A DNA stretch of 64,000 nucleotides from Mastigias papua (lineage: Eukaryota > Cnidaria > Scyphozoa > Rhizostomeae > Mastigiidae): NCBI GenBank assembly GCA_964019165.1, contig OZ025283.1, positions 14,513,896 through 14,577,895 of the forward strand, read 5' to 3'. The position numbers and the translations under genes are program-made. Position 1 is the stretch's first letter. Each line of letters starts with the position of its first letter. The notes beneath the pieces are model-generated. The model saw only the letters and a list, made by a program, of their open reading frames with translations. It was not told the DNA's origin and did no database searches. Below are positions 1 to 25,129 of this stretch, piece after piece.

Positions 1-2
1 AA

Positions 3-2231
3 GTTGATTTCTTAGGTTTCGAACTTTCTATCGACGGAATCAAACCTCAATCACGTTTAACAACAGCCATAAATAACCTACCGAGCCCAAGCTCTAAGAA
101 GGAGTTAAGACGATTTTTGGGCATGGCTGGATTTTACAGAGCCTTTATTAAGGATTTCGCTACGATTAGCCAATCACTAAATCGACTTACTGGAGACAAT
201 GTTCCATTTGAGTGGGATTCCAATAGTGAGGCAGCATTTAATAAAATCAAACAATATCTCATGTGTAAACCACTTCTTGCCTTCCCTCTCCTTCATCAAC
301 CATTTATCGTGGAAGTTGATGCGAGTGATTATGCCGCGGGAGGAGTATTGTCTCAGAAGGGTATTGATAATGTCTTACATCCAATTGCATACTTTTCAAC
401 TTCTTTCACTGGCTCTCAACGTAACTGGGCCCCAATCGCTAAAGAAGCTTTTGCGTTAATACTAGCTGTTCGTCACTGGCATGTATATTTGCTGGGAACC
501 GAATTTATACTGCGCTCGGACCACAATCCTCTCGTCCATCTCCGAAAACAAAAAGACCCCCGTGGGAAATTTAGCCGTTGGATTGCAGAATTAGAGGAAT
601 ATAATTATACTGTCCAGTATATACCAGGTAAAGATAACGTTAAAGCCGATTTGTTGTCTCGTAATCGTGCTGCAAATGAACAACAGCCGCAATCGTCGTT
701 CGAGGACAAAATTTATACAATTGACCATGGTGCTTTTATTGAACAATTGAAACGCGAACAAGGTGTCGACCCAGTGATTAGTATTAACAAAAGGCTGGTG
801 CAGAACGGAGAACCTATCATTCAAGGTAGATTAAAGCGTGTTCGAAATCAGCTTAGAGTAGAAAATGATCTCCTGACCAAATCCGGCCGACCGCTTGTCC
901 CTGGCACAATGAGAAAGTTCGTAGTTAGTGAGATTCATAACTCGGCTCATCTTGGCACAGATAAGACTTATGCACAATTAAAAGAACGTTTTTTTTGGCC
1001 TAACATGTATGGGTATGTACGAAACTTTATCTCTCATTGTTCAATCTGTCAACAAACCAAATGTGATTCCTATCCACCAAAAGCTCCTCTTTCTCCAATG
1101 GCAATTCCAGAGGCCCCGATGCAATTTATTTCACTGGATATTGCATTTATACCGAAGGACCATCAGGGCTTTCAATAATTTTTAATTATAGGGGACATAT
1201 TTTCGAAGTACCTTACTGCGGTTCCACTTAAGGATCAGACGGCCCCTGTTATTGCGGATGCTTTGTTGTCATACTGGATTTACATTCACGGAGCTCCTTA
1301 CTACCTTCTTAGTGATCAAGGTTCTAATGTCGATAGTGTCACCATTAAAGAAATATGTAATATACTCGGTATCGAAAAACGTCGTTCATCAGCATACCAC
1401 TCACAGGGCAACGGATTCGCTGAACGAAATATACGAAGCATTAAAGACATTTTACGATCAATTCTATTGGCGCGAAACCTTCCACAGCATAAGTGGCGAG
1501 CCCTGCTTCCAGAAATTGCCTTTGCTTTGAATACCTCCATCAGTAAAGCTACGAAACATATTCCATACAACATCGTTTTTGGTAGGTCCGCACGTTTACC
1601 GATTGACGTGTTGTTTAACGATAATGCACCCCCAATCGCTGATCCTACCACTCCGACGGATTATGCTCAAGAACGATATTTGATTCTTCGTGATACTTTC
1701 AATAGCGTCACCTCGAAGTTACACCTCAACCAACTACAAATGCAAGCTCAGTATAACAAACATATTCATTTTCACGATTATAAAGAGGGGGAGAAAGTAT
1801 GGTTAAAAGTCAAGTTCTACAAAACGGGAGAAAATCGAAAATTAGCTCCTAGACGCAAAGGTCCATGGACAATATTACGGAAACTCCCTAAAGGTGTGAA
1901 CTTCGAAATTTTTAACGAAAAAACATCAGAAAAGAAGATTGTTCATCATGATAGACTTTGTCCGTGCAAATCGTTTTTAGATGGAGACCACAAAGTAGTT
2001 AGTTCTGATATTCGTATCAAAGACCCGTGGGCACACCACACTATTGTCTCCTTTGAGAGTTCTTCCTCAGAAGAAGATAACGATGCCAGTAGTGACATTT
2101 CCATCGAGTTGGCATCAGATGTAGAAGATTCAGATGTAGACAATCCTACACCTCCTAGACAATTCCCAAGAAGAGAGAGACGAGCTAGACAATTGCCTGA
2201 TAACATCCCATGGGATGCTATCAGAATATAG
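3..2231 (+). pseudogene. gypsy pol polyprotein (RT end, RNase H, integrase), one in-frame stop
   Basis: One reading frame runs from the window edge to 2231 and is broken only by TAA at 1176-1178. Visible parts: RT connection around 5-170 (VDFLGF, then LRRFLGMAGFYR); RNase H with the VDASDYAAGG strand near 315 and LRSDHNPL near 510; an HHCC zinc-binding region around 930-1060 (H-H-CSIC); integrase core with aspartates near 1138 (SLDIAF) and 1312 (LSDQGSN) and the glutamate in FAERN near 1420; a C-terminal KGPW region near 1860; then a serine/acidic tail. The stop lies between the first and second catalytic integrase residues, so this copy cannot make a full integrase unless the stop is read through. 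Confidence 0.9.
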
Positions 2232-2242
2232 GGAGGGGGAAA

Positions 2243-2542
2243 TGTTGGAAGAACCCCCGTGACGTTAAATTCGTTGTTGCGCAATTCTTTATATATATAT
2301 TTTATGTTGATTTATAATTATTCATTCAGCGATAGTTCTCATTCGAGTGACTATAAGAAGTATTCTCATTGCGTTTCGACTACAGTTACAGTGGTTTGTA
2401 GGTGTGGTTTATGGGTGTAGTTATTTGGGCGTGGCACTTATTTCGCAAATTGTGCGAATGTCAAAATTTGTCCTGGATCCGCCCCTGATCCATATGCAAC
2501 CATAACGCTCGAAGCACTCAATTTTCATATTTGTATCCAACA
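2243..2542 (+). repeat. 3' LTR of the gypsy element
   Basis: The LTR begins TGTTGG right after a purine-rich tract (GGGAGGGGGA) and ends CCAACA, giving the usual short terminal inverted repeat with TG...CA ends. A TATA-like run at about 2290-2303 would fit the U3 promoter. A 5-bp target duplication (TTATT, 2543-2547) cannot be confirmed, because the left end is outside the window. Confidence 0.8.
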
Positions 2543-3525
2543 TTATTCTTCTTTTAGTATCATTTTCTCAGTCACTATCCATTGAGGGAACTTCCTCCTA
2601 CAGTGTCGTAGCAGAGGCAGAACAAGTGATTTTCCGTATATCTGCTAATTAAACATACTAAAGACTACAACGGATGACGAAGGGGGCCTTAAACCCCATG
2701 TTATCTGACTACATTCATTTACCTATACTGAATCAAGATTCGCTGCTCATTAAAGTTTGGATTTTGGCAACTGCAGACTCTGCACTTTCATCCTGTATGT
2801 TAAGTTGACGTCTTCCCTAGGACATTGTGCGTTTTCATAAAAGACTGTCACTTTCTGCACCTGATAGTACCTCATCTTTCATCAGACTTTTCACCTTCTC
2901 CAAGATAATTTGAGAATTACCAGCCATTATCACAAACACAAACATTACACTAATCCTCTCCGGGCTGGCAGTTCGAATCGAGTTTCGTCGGTAATCAGTA
3001 TTTTACATATGTCCAAGTAGTTTATTTTTAGATTTTTGAGCAACAGTCAACTATGCTTGTGATTGGATTGCAACAGTTGAGCATCATTCAACTCGGATTC
3101 TGATTGGCAAGTTTGAACTGACTGTTGCTCACGCCACAGCTTATGGTGCACTCGAGAGGAAATTTACGGACTAGTGCATTTGAGGCGATTCCTCATGATG
3201 ACAGAAAACAGTTGCTAGCGGAAAATCATTCTTGGGCATTCCCTTCGAATTTACGTCAGAGTAGCGGGAGGCATACCTTATGGACACTGTTGTCCTGTCC
3301 TATTCAATGACTTCATAGCAGATTCCATCTATATTTATTGAAGGAATGATCTACTTTGTATCGCTTTGATGCACCAGTTGGATGAATCATTGCATTTCGC
3401 AACTTTTGTGTACACTTTCCCATAAAATCTGACTGATGCTAGAGCTACGTTCGCCACAGTTTGGATCCGCGCCTGACTCATGTGATTATACAGTGTCCAA
3501 TATCACTAAGTCACATGCTTATGAT
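2543..3525. other. Intergenic DNA upstream of the phospho-lyase gene
   Basis: No coding region is recognisable here. The only clear structure is the short inverted repeat at 3038-3130. The 61-codon open frame at 3125-3310 has no recognisable features. Confidence 0.5.
3038..3130. repeat. 93-bp inverted repeat (GAGCAACAGTCA ends)
   Basis: GAGCAACAGTCA at 3038-3049 is matched by its reverse complement at 3119-3130. The interior holds related CAACAGTTGA / TCATTCAACT pieces and two GATTGG (CCAAT-complement) boxes. It could be a small MITE remnant or a promoter-proximal element about 450 bp upstream of the gene start. Confidence 0.45.
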
Positions 3526-3533
3526 TCACGTGA
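3526..3533. promoter_or_regulatory. Palindromic E-box TCACGTGA upstream of the phospho-lyase gene
   Basis: A perfect TCACGTGA lies 49 bp upstream of the chosen ATG at 3582. This is the preferred core of USF/MITF-TFE type bHLH-zip factors. Its position fits a core promoter or 5' UTR site. Function is inference from position alone. Confidence 0.3.
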
Positions 3534-3581
3534 TATTGACGAGCTTAAAAGAAGTTGGTTGAATGGAAGGAAGTGTTTGTA

Positions 3582-16107
<12,526 letters not shown>

Positions 16108-16276
16108 CATGTTTCTACCTCTTCATCATGACAATTGAGTGTTATTGTTTGGTATGTAAAAGTATTTTTTTAAGTAGTGACTTGGCCGTTATTAGTTTGC
16201 CCTAATAACAACTGCCTTCGACTGAAAGACGAAGAGCGGCAACCTCTATCAATGTAACATAAAGTTTAAGTTATCA

Positions 16277-16282
16277 ATTAAA
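16277..16282 (+). terminator. Possible poly(A) signal ATTAAA of the phospho-lyase gene
   Basis: ATTAAA lies about 170 bp after the stop codon, in AT-rich sequence. No AATAAA is closer. A plausible but unproven 3' end. Confidence 0.35.
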
Positions 16283-18707
16283 TTTCTTTGAGATAGCAGA
16301 TTTGTGCCCTTTATTTATGCTTTAGACGTGCATTATTTTTCGTTAGTTAAATTCTGAATATATCTTTTCAGTTTTCTTTTGTGCGAATGAGAAGTTTAAT
16401 GTGTCTGATCTACAGTTTGCTATGGGTTTGAAATCTCATGTTGAATTAGTTTATTACCATATATTGTACCAACTGAAATTAACTTGGTAGAAGTAGTAGT
16501 AAAAGGGACTAAGTAATACCTATTAAGGGAGCGGTCAATCTAATTTCTCATGATTGTCTTCGATTTCATTCTTCTCGCAGCTAAAATTTCCCATCCTAAT
16601 GCTTTTGTCTTACTACTTGAGCTGGCTATTTTGCAATAGGTGTTGTATGCAAGTCAAGCACTCTTACTGTGAAAAATTTCAGGAATCGTTTTGTTTCTTG
16701 ACGTGTGAGGAATTCCGCACAGTGTCCAGGTATTTGACAACTCAGAGATAGGCACTTATATTCTTCTTGAAGAGGCCTACACATTTTTTTGTAGGAGCAC
16801 CTCATTTTTCACTGAGCCTCGATATTCTTTTTTTTATGTTAAATCTAAGAATGTTCTTAAATTATTATTAAATTTTAGTGATTTTGAGCATTAATACTCA
16901 TTCAGACTATATTCTTATTATAAACAATGTGTATTTGACACTCGGAGACTCGATAAGTGAAGCTGACACTAATTTTGTTTTCTAAGGAAAACTGAACGAA
17001 GCAAAATTCTAAGAATTGATGAAGCTTGAGCCTTCTATTTCTTAAGTTTTTCTTGAATTTCAGCGATTTTGAGCCTTGGTATTCTTTTGAACTGTATTCT
17101 TTTAAAATAAATGTATACTTAACTATTTGTTGTAGAGCAAACGTTGTCATTCGAATATTTCAGATAAGGTTTTCTTTGAGGGTAATCCTTAGATAACTTG
17201 TGTGGTAAGATTCTTCAAAGGTATGGCCTTTTACTATGCATATGGATTCCAAATGATTCACTTTCTTTGTTCCCTTCCGTGACTTCACATTTCTGTGGGT
17301 TGGCGGACATAAGACAGCCATCGCACCATTTTTTACAGGTGATTTAGATTTGTTTTTGGAAAGAATTAGCTTTGATTTGGCTTTTTTTTGCTGTTTTGTG
17401 TGCAATCATCAGAAACGGGGGAAGTACCTGCAGTTTTGCAATATGATGGCAAGCCATTTGTATTCTTGAAACTGTTTTGATAAATGGTCGATAGATATGC
17501 AAATGTCTGGTAGATCGTAACAATTACACAAATGTTAATATATGCTATTTTTGAAAGCAAATTATCATTATCACCGCATTTGTTGAAAAAAGTCGTAAAA
17601 AACCATGATTTATCACCTTTCAAGGGCAGAATTGTGTGATAAATTACTTGAAGGCTAAGTTTTAGTTTTGAATTTTGTTTCTGATTGTTGTTATCCTATC
17701 TTGAAAGTAAATGTATTTCTTTACTGTTAAGGATAAAAAATTCAAAAAACGAATTGAAGTGCACTCTTCTCTCGCTTTTGTGATATTGCATAATCAGTTA
17801 AAGAAATAACAGCATTGCAGTATAGAGTGAATGATGGTAAATCTCTGTAGTGATTTGAAAACGAGTTGGCACACAGGTGTTTTGCTGTTCTTTGGTGAAA
17901 AGCTTTACCGAAAACGTTTCTTGTCCATATGCGATTTTTGAACTTATTCGAATGAAAAGAGGAACTTTCTTATTCTTTGGACCATGTTTTGTCCATCTGT
18001 TTGTTTTTCCTTGGCACATTTCAAGTAACTGAACTTAATTTAGCTAATATATGTTGTTAAAATTAGTTTGCTGAATAAGAGTTCCCGCCAAAATTTCGGT
18101 CACGTAGGCTGTACCCAGTCCTCTCAGTTTCTCTGCTGCCTCTCTACTCGATTTTTAGAGAGTAGTTGTGTGACTATAGGCCTAAATAAAAAGAACGCAG
18201 AAGGAACGTTTTCTATCTATGAAAAGAATCCATTAGAAGGCAATTATCTTAGTCAAATCGAGTTGAATTTAGAAGCAGATATACTGTCAAGTGTTAGCTG
18301 TTGTGCAAGTTTTATGCATGTCGCTATTTCATGAGAAGCTGCTGTAACAAGAAACACAAAAATTAAAGGTAGGTGACATTGATTTTTATTAATGGAGTTA
18401 AAGATTTAATCATAACTAATTAGGTGATGCTTACGAACAAATACTATGTCGCTACTTGCAGTGAAACCTCTGGTTTTCTTTGAATTGTGTTTATACTTAT
18501 TGGCCTAATTTAGCTATAAAACTTGTCTGTTAACGAAATCGTCGTTTCTTATTGGTAGAAACGCTTGGGGGAATTCAGCTGCAATCAGACGTGTTCACCA
18601 ATCAAAGATGTGAGCGCTATGTTCACTGTTGTATGTATATATTAGAACATGAAATACATGCTAGCAAATGATATCAAAGATATCAAAGTTTGTTGCTAGC
18701 AAATGGG
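16283..18707. other. Intergenic DNA, nothing recognised
   Basis: AT-rich sequence between the phospho-lyase gene and the long-TIR transposon. The open frames here are short and have no recognisable motifs. A TGCTAGCAAATG direct repeat (about 18659-18670 and 18694-18705) lies just before the transposon. Confidence 0.5.
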
Positions 18708-18716
18708 TAGTATGGT

Positions 18717-19795
18717 AGCATAATGGACAAATCTTGATTGGCTATTAGCGCGATCCCCAATTGGGGAATCTTCTGCCTTATTGACCAATCAGAAGGCCAG
18801 AATCTCCAATTTTACTAACCCTCGTTTAAAAAACCCGGTGTAAAATCTGTTGAAACTTATCCGAAATTTTTTTCAATAAATATTATCACAAGATATTTCT
18901 CAAAAAATCTACCGCGAACTTTTTCGAGATCGCTCCCCGTTCAAGAAATATCACGCTTTGATCACGAAGTAACGTTTACGTACCTTCCAGTCGATATTTA
19001 TTGATTTGTTAATCCATACAATTCGTCTGCATGAATGAAATGTAAGTTAGATAGTATCGATCTAATGTGTATTCGTTCCCTCAAGTCTAAATAAAGTTGG
19101 TAAATGGCGACAGCAGGTGAATTTGGATTGAAAAGTCGCGGGGAAATGTCACGTGGAAAATGGCAGGAAACCTTCCATGCTTCCATTCATGCTTTACTAC
19201 TGCACACGCTATTTATTCCGTAAAACATAGAAATTGTCAAAAATATCTTCAAATCACTTACATAACAGATGGTATCGTATCCTACAATCATACATCATAC
19301 AAATCTTTGAGATAAATATAGTGTGTACTGTCTTAATCAGCATTGTAAAAAGACGTCCTCAACATTGCCATTTGACTTCTGCAGGCTGATATTGGGAGTC
19401 TTCGCTGGTGTAAAAAGACACTACACTCGCATTCTAGGGTCCTATGCTTATGCTAAGCAACGCAAAATGCTATTTTCTACCAGACGTTGGTAAGGAAAGT
19501 TTCGATGATTTATGTAAGCTACTTTCATTCATGCTTTACAAACTCACTGTCTGCCTCCACTACATTGGTAGGAATGGCATTTTATAAATGCTAATATTCA
19601 TATATAAGTGTTAAGATCATTTTCATAATAATCAATCCCGTCCTAAAGAATTAATACTTAATTATAAAGCTCAACTCATATTTTCAATAATAGCTACAAA
19701 GGAATCCAAACCTCTGAATTAAATTCGAGGATAAAAGGGGGACTCTCCATTTCCTTTAAGTTCCCAAGAACTTATATCTGGCTTAGAAGACTGAT
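18717..19795. repeat. Left terminal inverted repeat of the MULE-like element
   Basis: Contains CCAATTGGGG, a 62-codon minus-strand frame (18998-19186) and AATAAA-like sequences. The same frame appears on the plus strand of the right arm (21974-22162). It lacks known motifs. Confidence 0.9.
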
Positions 19796-21364
19796 TTGAA
19801 GAACTCTAAGATTTTCTAAGTTACCAGGTAAGTGCAAAACCATCTATTGATGCCTAGATAGCCTACAATTATCTACAAGATATATTTGGACGCTCTATTT
19901 AAAATTTTGACGCTGATTTCTCCTCCACTACTTATCATTTCCCCCTCCCTTATAGCAATTTTTTTGCCGTAGGCTTCTCTTCGTAATAAGCATAAAATTC
20001 CGCTTCGATAAAAACCTTGATCTGGTAGTTAAGAGATGTGGAGGGGGTGTGGAAGAATTAGTGGAAGTCCAGTGATTTAAGCTAGAGTAGATTTTATGTC
20101 ATTACCATCTTGAGCATTCATCAAGATTTGACCATGTTAAGAATTTCCAGAATCTCTTTATATTTCATGAGATGATACTTATAATAACGGTGGTGTATCC
20201 CCAAAGTTAGAAATAATGGTGTATCCCTAATGTTTGAATATAGTTCGAATTGATCTTGATTTTAAAATCCCCCCATTGTCATTTACAAGGTCAGAATGTG
20301 TTGTTTTTGAAGATCTTGATGTGCAGTGCATGTCACCTGTTGTCTTTCGTGGTTCTAGGATCACCTCTGTGTAGTGCTATTACTTGTGATAAGTCCTGTT
20401 TTCGCTATCCCTCATGATTAAATGCATTGATTCTCAACATGTATTGAAGGTAGTGTAGGTACATGTAAGTGTTTTCTTCAAGGCTGTAAAATTGCAGATT
20501 GCACAGTTTAGTTTGGTTAAGTTAAACTATCAGTATATTATCTCTGAGAAATGGGCATGGCTGGAGAACATTCAGGCCCCTTAATGACGAAATCCGCTAG
20601 TTAAAAATTTTAGAGATCATTACTACATTGAAGTAGCAAGTAAGTGTAAACCAGTTCCATTTACTTTATATACCATAATGGAAATACTTTTATTGCATCT
20701 GCTCTATTTCTCTAGCAAATTGTGTGTGATGCTTGTTATGTCCTTGAGATGACATCTTGACTGGTGTTTACTAACCTTAGAAAGGAACTGTTAGCCATTT
20801 ACGATGGCCTTTATGAAGATGCCATGTCTGCTACCGGTTTTCCATTGATTCTAGTGCTAACAATGGCATCACATGTGCAGATTATGACTCGGCTATAATG
20901 TTTTTAAGTGTTACTAGAGCTCAGACCTACTACATGGCTCAAGAAAGATTCTGCAAAATAAGATCCTACAATTCCTTCAAACCCAGCATGAAGTGGTTTT
21001 TAGGTTTTTAGTTATCAAATGATTAAAAAATTGCAAAAGACAGGAAAATTAATATGACTCCAACTCAATGTAAATATGATAATAATCATTAAACAAGTTA
21101 CAGTTTGTCTTAAACCATCATTTTACAAATAAGACTGGTCATCTCAAGCATTGCTAATCCTTTTAAATAACAATGTATACAATATGCAAGCAAATATTCT
21201 AGCAGAGAGGATAACAATTTTATCTTCTAAGCTAGAATATTTGCTAGCATATACTTAGGTACAACAGATATTTTGCAACTTCTCAGACATGCTATAAATT
21301 TACGTGATGAACACTTGTTAATTTCTTCCATGTTTTCAATATTTAATTGAATGACATTCTCAAC
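19796..21364. other. Unique centre of the MULE-like element
   Basis: No transposase or cargo gene is visible. A small inverted repeat (AGCAAATATTCTAGC / GCTAGAATATTTGCT) lies at about 21184-21250. Confidence 0.5.
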
Positions 21365-22443
21365 ATCAGTCTTCTAAGCCAGATATAAGTTCTTGGGAAC
21401 TTAAAGGAAATGGAGAGTCCCCCTTTTATCCTCAAATTTAATTCAGAGGTTTGGGTTCCTTTGTAGCTATTATTGAAAATATGAGTTGAGCTTTATAATT
21501 AAGTATTAATTCTTTAGGACGGGATTGATTATTATGAAAATGATCTTAACACTTATATATGAATATTAGCATTTATAAAATGCCATTCCTACCAATGTAG
21601 TGGAGGCAGACAGTGAGTTTGTAAAGCATGAATGAAAGTAGCTTACATAAATCATCGAAACTTTCCTTACCAACGTCTGGTAGAAAATAGCATTTTGCGT
21701 TGCTTAGCATAAGCATAGGACCCTAGAATGCGAGTGTAGTGTCTTTTTACACCAGCGAAGACTCCCAATATCAGCCTGCAGAAGTCAAATGGCAATGTTG
21801 AGGACGTCTTTTTACAATGCTGATTAAGACAGTACACACTATATTTATCTCAAAGATTTGTATGATGTATGATTGTAGGATACGATACCATCTGTTATGT
21901 AAGTGATTTGAAGATATTTTTGACAATTTCTATGTTTTACGGAATAAATAGCGTGTGCAGTAGTAAAGCATGAATGGAAGCATGGAAGGTTTCCTGCCAT
22001 TTTCCACGTGACATTTCCCCGCGACTTTTCAATCCAAATTCACCTGCTGTCGCCATTTACCAACTTTATTTAGACTTGAGGGAACGAATACACATTAGAT
22101 CGATACTATCTAACTTACATTTCATTCATGCAGACGAATTGTATGGATTAACAAATCAATAAATATCGACTGGAAGGTACGTAAACGTTACTTCGTGATC
22201 AAAGCGTGATATTTCTTGAACGGGGAGCGATCTCGAAAAAGTTCGCGGTAGATTTTTTGAGAAATATCTTGTGATAATATTTATTGAAAAAAATTTCGGA
22301 TAAGTTTCAACAGATTTTACACCGGGTTTTTTAAACGAGGGTTAGTAAAATTGGAGATTCTGGCCTTCTGATTGGTCAATAAGGCAGAAGATTCCCCAAT
22401 TGGGGATCGCGCTAATAGCCAATCAAGATTTGTCCACTATGCT
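21365..22443. repeat. Right terminal inverted repeat of the MULE-like element
   Basis: Reverse complement of the left arm with isolated substitutions, for example CTCAAATTTAATT against AATTAAATTCGAG. Confidence 0.9.
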
Positions 22444-22452
22444 TAGTATGGT

Positions 22453-25068
22453 AGTTAATCAGGGTTACACATGTGGAGCTGTGATGTGTTGATTGGGATT
22501 ACGGTAGCATGACTGTCACTACATTGGGGTATAGGGGCTGTGATACCCCTGGAAAAAGTTCAATGGGCAAGATATGAAATATAACGTCAGCTCGCAGAAT
22601 CTTCATCGTTTATGAGAGTTTTGACTCCATTTAGCAAATTACTTTGGCCACACCCCATTCCAAAACTATTGCGAGGGGGCCTGGATGATGCCTCATGTGC
22701 CCTTTTCGATACCTAGTTCTTTTTGCATTCGTAAAGTGCTTACATACGCATTGTTGCACATGAGCCCATTCTACAAAGCGATAAATACAGAAAATGATAC
22801 CTATGAGGAGTATTAGGCCATTCCGTTTAGTAAATTAAATCAATTACTACGTGGGGTTAATATACACGTGGCTCGTAGAGGGTATAGGTGCAACTTGTCG
22901 TGGACAACAAATCTGAGAATATCATTACTATGTGTGAACATTTACATTGGCTTCAAACGTAATACTCAGCTCATTCACGTCAAGTTAGGCCTTGCCATGT
23001 AAATTGTGGCACAATTTCTCCCTTCTGTTGAAAAGCAAAATTTTTCATTATGATTCTTTACTTTTTGTGGGGATAAGCTGCTCTGGAACCTTGTTGGAAG
23101 AATGTGAACGCACGAAGTAAGACATTTTTCTTTGAGTTGCTTAGTACACATAAAATTAATTTTATTAAAATTCAGTAGGTAATGTCTACGCAATACATTT
23201 GCAGAGATTTATGATCCAAATATGTTACACATAATATTAATATATCTACATCTGACGTAAATAGGCAGTGCTATGTACCTGTTTTCATTGTCGAGGATAC
23301 ATAGACAATAGTACGTGTGCTTCTCAGAATAGCTTTTGATTACAAAGCATAATAACTGTCTAATTCTTGAATTTCAGACTTTTCGCATCACTTAAATAAA
23401 ACAGATTGTCAAGTGGTCTCACCCGACGATAATGTATGCAAGTAACAAATTATTTCGATCGGTTTATTTAAATTTTTTATACTCGGAAGAGTGTCAGCCG
23501 TAACAAATTTTGGGCACTTACTCGGTTATGACTGCTTTTTTCAAAGCAGTGTCTCTCCTATTATTAGGGAGAACATAAGAATGGTTTATACAGTGAATAA
23601 TTGATCAGCTTTTACTAGACACTATGAGAGCTCTGATGATCAGAGCTCTGATGAGTATGATAATCCAGCGAAAATTGTCAAAGTTCGTTAATAAGACAAC
23701 ACTGAAATTCCTGGGGCTCTGATTTCGATATGAAAAAAATGTGTAATAGTGATAAAGTTTCTTGCATATGAACACGAGTGCAGTGGGTTACGTATGCAAA
23801 AGCCTCTTGGAAAGAAACTTGCGAATACACCTTCTGAATAGAGTGCAACATCAGTATTATTTGAATTGATACTCTCAGGTTTGCATTATTGGCTTTAAGT
23901 ACTATACTGGTGGTTTATTTTACTTAAGTAGTAAAGAAAAAAAGATTAAAACTGTGTTCAAAAGAGAGCTGAGAAGCAAATGAAGTGCACTAAGATCGTT
24001 TTAGGTTTTAAAAGTTGGCACCTATTCTCATTTTACTGGTACCTTGCATTTCTTTGGTTTGGTCTCTAGAGGTAGGGAGATTGAAATGGAGAGACTTGCT
24101 CAATGTTTTCCATAGAATCAGGCACGAAGCCAGGGCAGAAAAGGCGAGAAGCAAACCCAATCTCAAGACTCCCAAAGTACAGAATGCTAAATCCATATAT
24201 TCAGGGTCATTATGTGAAAAATATTTTTATCTTGAAATTGTTGGATGGCAAGTAGTGGTAGCATCTCTTAACTTATCGGGAAATGCCTCCCTTGCCCCCT
24301 TTCCATAGCTTCGTGCCTGCATGGAATAGTATAACCATAGAAAAATCATTTAGATTTCACTGGCTGTTCAATACGAGGTATCTGCCTTGATATGACAAAA
24401 GCGTTGCATATAGAATCTTCTCAAAAGTAATTCATAGTTATTCCCATACAAGTCGATAGCAGCTTCATGAATGTATGAAAATACATTTTACAGTTCAACT
24501 ATTTGCACTGTCTTTACATAACTTGAGACATCTAGTTGTAAACGTGCAGGGTAAAAAGGAAGATCTTTCTTTAAGAGCAAAGATAATGACTTTCACCATT
24601 CCTGAACAGGAAAAATTGGAATTCCTGTAATGCAAAATTTCATAAAGAAAATGAGATAAACAATATACCTGAACTGAAATTTACCTCGTAATGAAACAAT
24701 CCGTTAATTTTGTATAATAGACAATTAAAGATATCTGCCATTGTACTATGGAGATAGATTATTTCATGTAGACAGATTCTGTTGACTATATGTTAACTCG
24801 AAAGGCCAATGTACATTAGATATTAAAAGTTTATCTTGAATATAACCCTAAGCACACGTTGCAATTTTTATTTTGATAGGGTTTATCACGATGTATCATC
24901 CGTCCTTTGCCTCGGAATTACGTCAGTTTCCAGAATATGATCATCATGGGCTAACAGCTAGATACTCCTCTATATATCAGGGATTCTGCTGGCACCGCTA
25001 TCTTTTGAGTTTCGCATTCAAACACAACACTACTAACACCCTGTCTAAAGTAACAGCACCCAGTTCTC
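22453..25068. other. Intergenic DNA, nothing recognised
   Basis: No gene or known repeat is identifiable. An AGAGCTCTGATGA direct repeat at about 23627-23654 is the only clear structure. The 97-codon frame at 24015-24308 has no recognisable domain. Confidence 0.45.
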
Positions 25069-25074
25069 TTTATT
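25069..25074 (-). terminator. Poly(A) signal AATAAA of the TGF-beta ligand gene
   Basis: AATAAA on the minus strand, 56 bp after the stop codon at 25130. A well-placed 3' end signal. Confidence 0.6.
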
Positions 25075-25129
25075 CGTATTCAACAGAATCCAGGTGGTAG
25101 ATGCATGGAGTCCCCTTGTGTGGAGGCTA

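Larger units (their letters stand above)
1..2542 (+). mobile_element. Ty3/gypsy LTR retrotransposon, 3' part with 3' LTR
   Basis: The window opens inside the reverse transcriptase of a Ty3/gypsy-type element. Order seen: end of RT, RNase H, zinc-binding HHCC region, integrase core, C-terminal integrase region, stop at 2229-2231, purine-rich tract 2231-2242, then a 300-bp LTR (2243-2542). RT before RNase H before integrase is the gypsy (not copia) order. The 5' half and 5' LTR lie outside the window. The element looks fairly recent, because the frame is open over 2.2 kb except for one stop codon. Confidence 0.93.
18717..22443. mobile_element. 3.7-kb non-autonomous DNA transposon with 1,079-bp TIRs (MULE-like)
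   Basis: The arms 18717-19795 and 21365-22443 are reverse complements over 1,079 bp with only a few differences, so the whole unit is symmetric about one point. The ends are AGCATAATGGAC and GTCCACTATGCT. TAGTATGGT is present directly outside both ends (18708-18716 and 22444-22452), a 9-bp target duplication. Kilobase-long TIRs plus a 9-bp duplication are typical of Mutator-like elements. That assignment is inference, since no transposase is present. The central 1,569 bp have no open frame above 60 codons. The near-identity of the arms suggests recent movement or arm-to-arm gene conversion. Confidence 0.9.
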
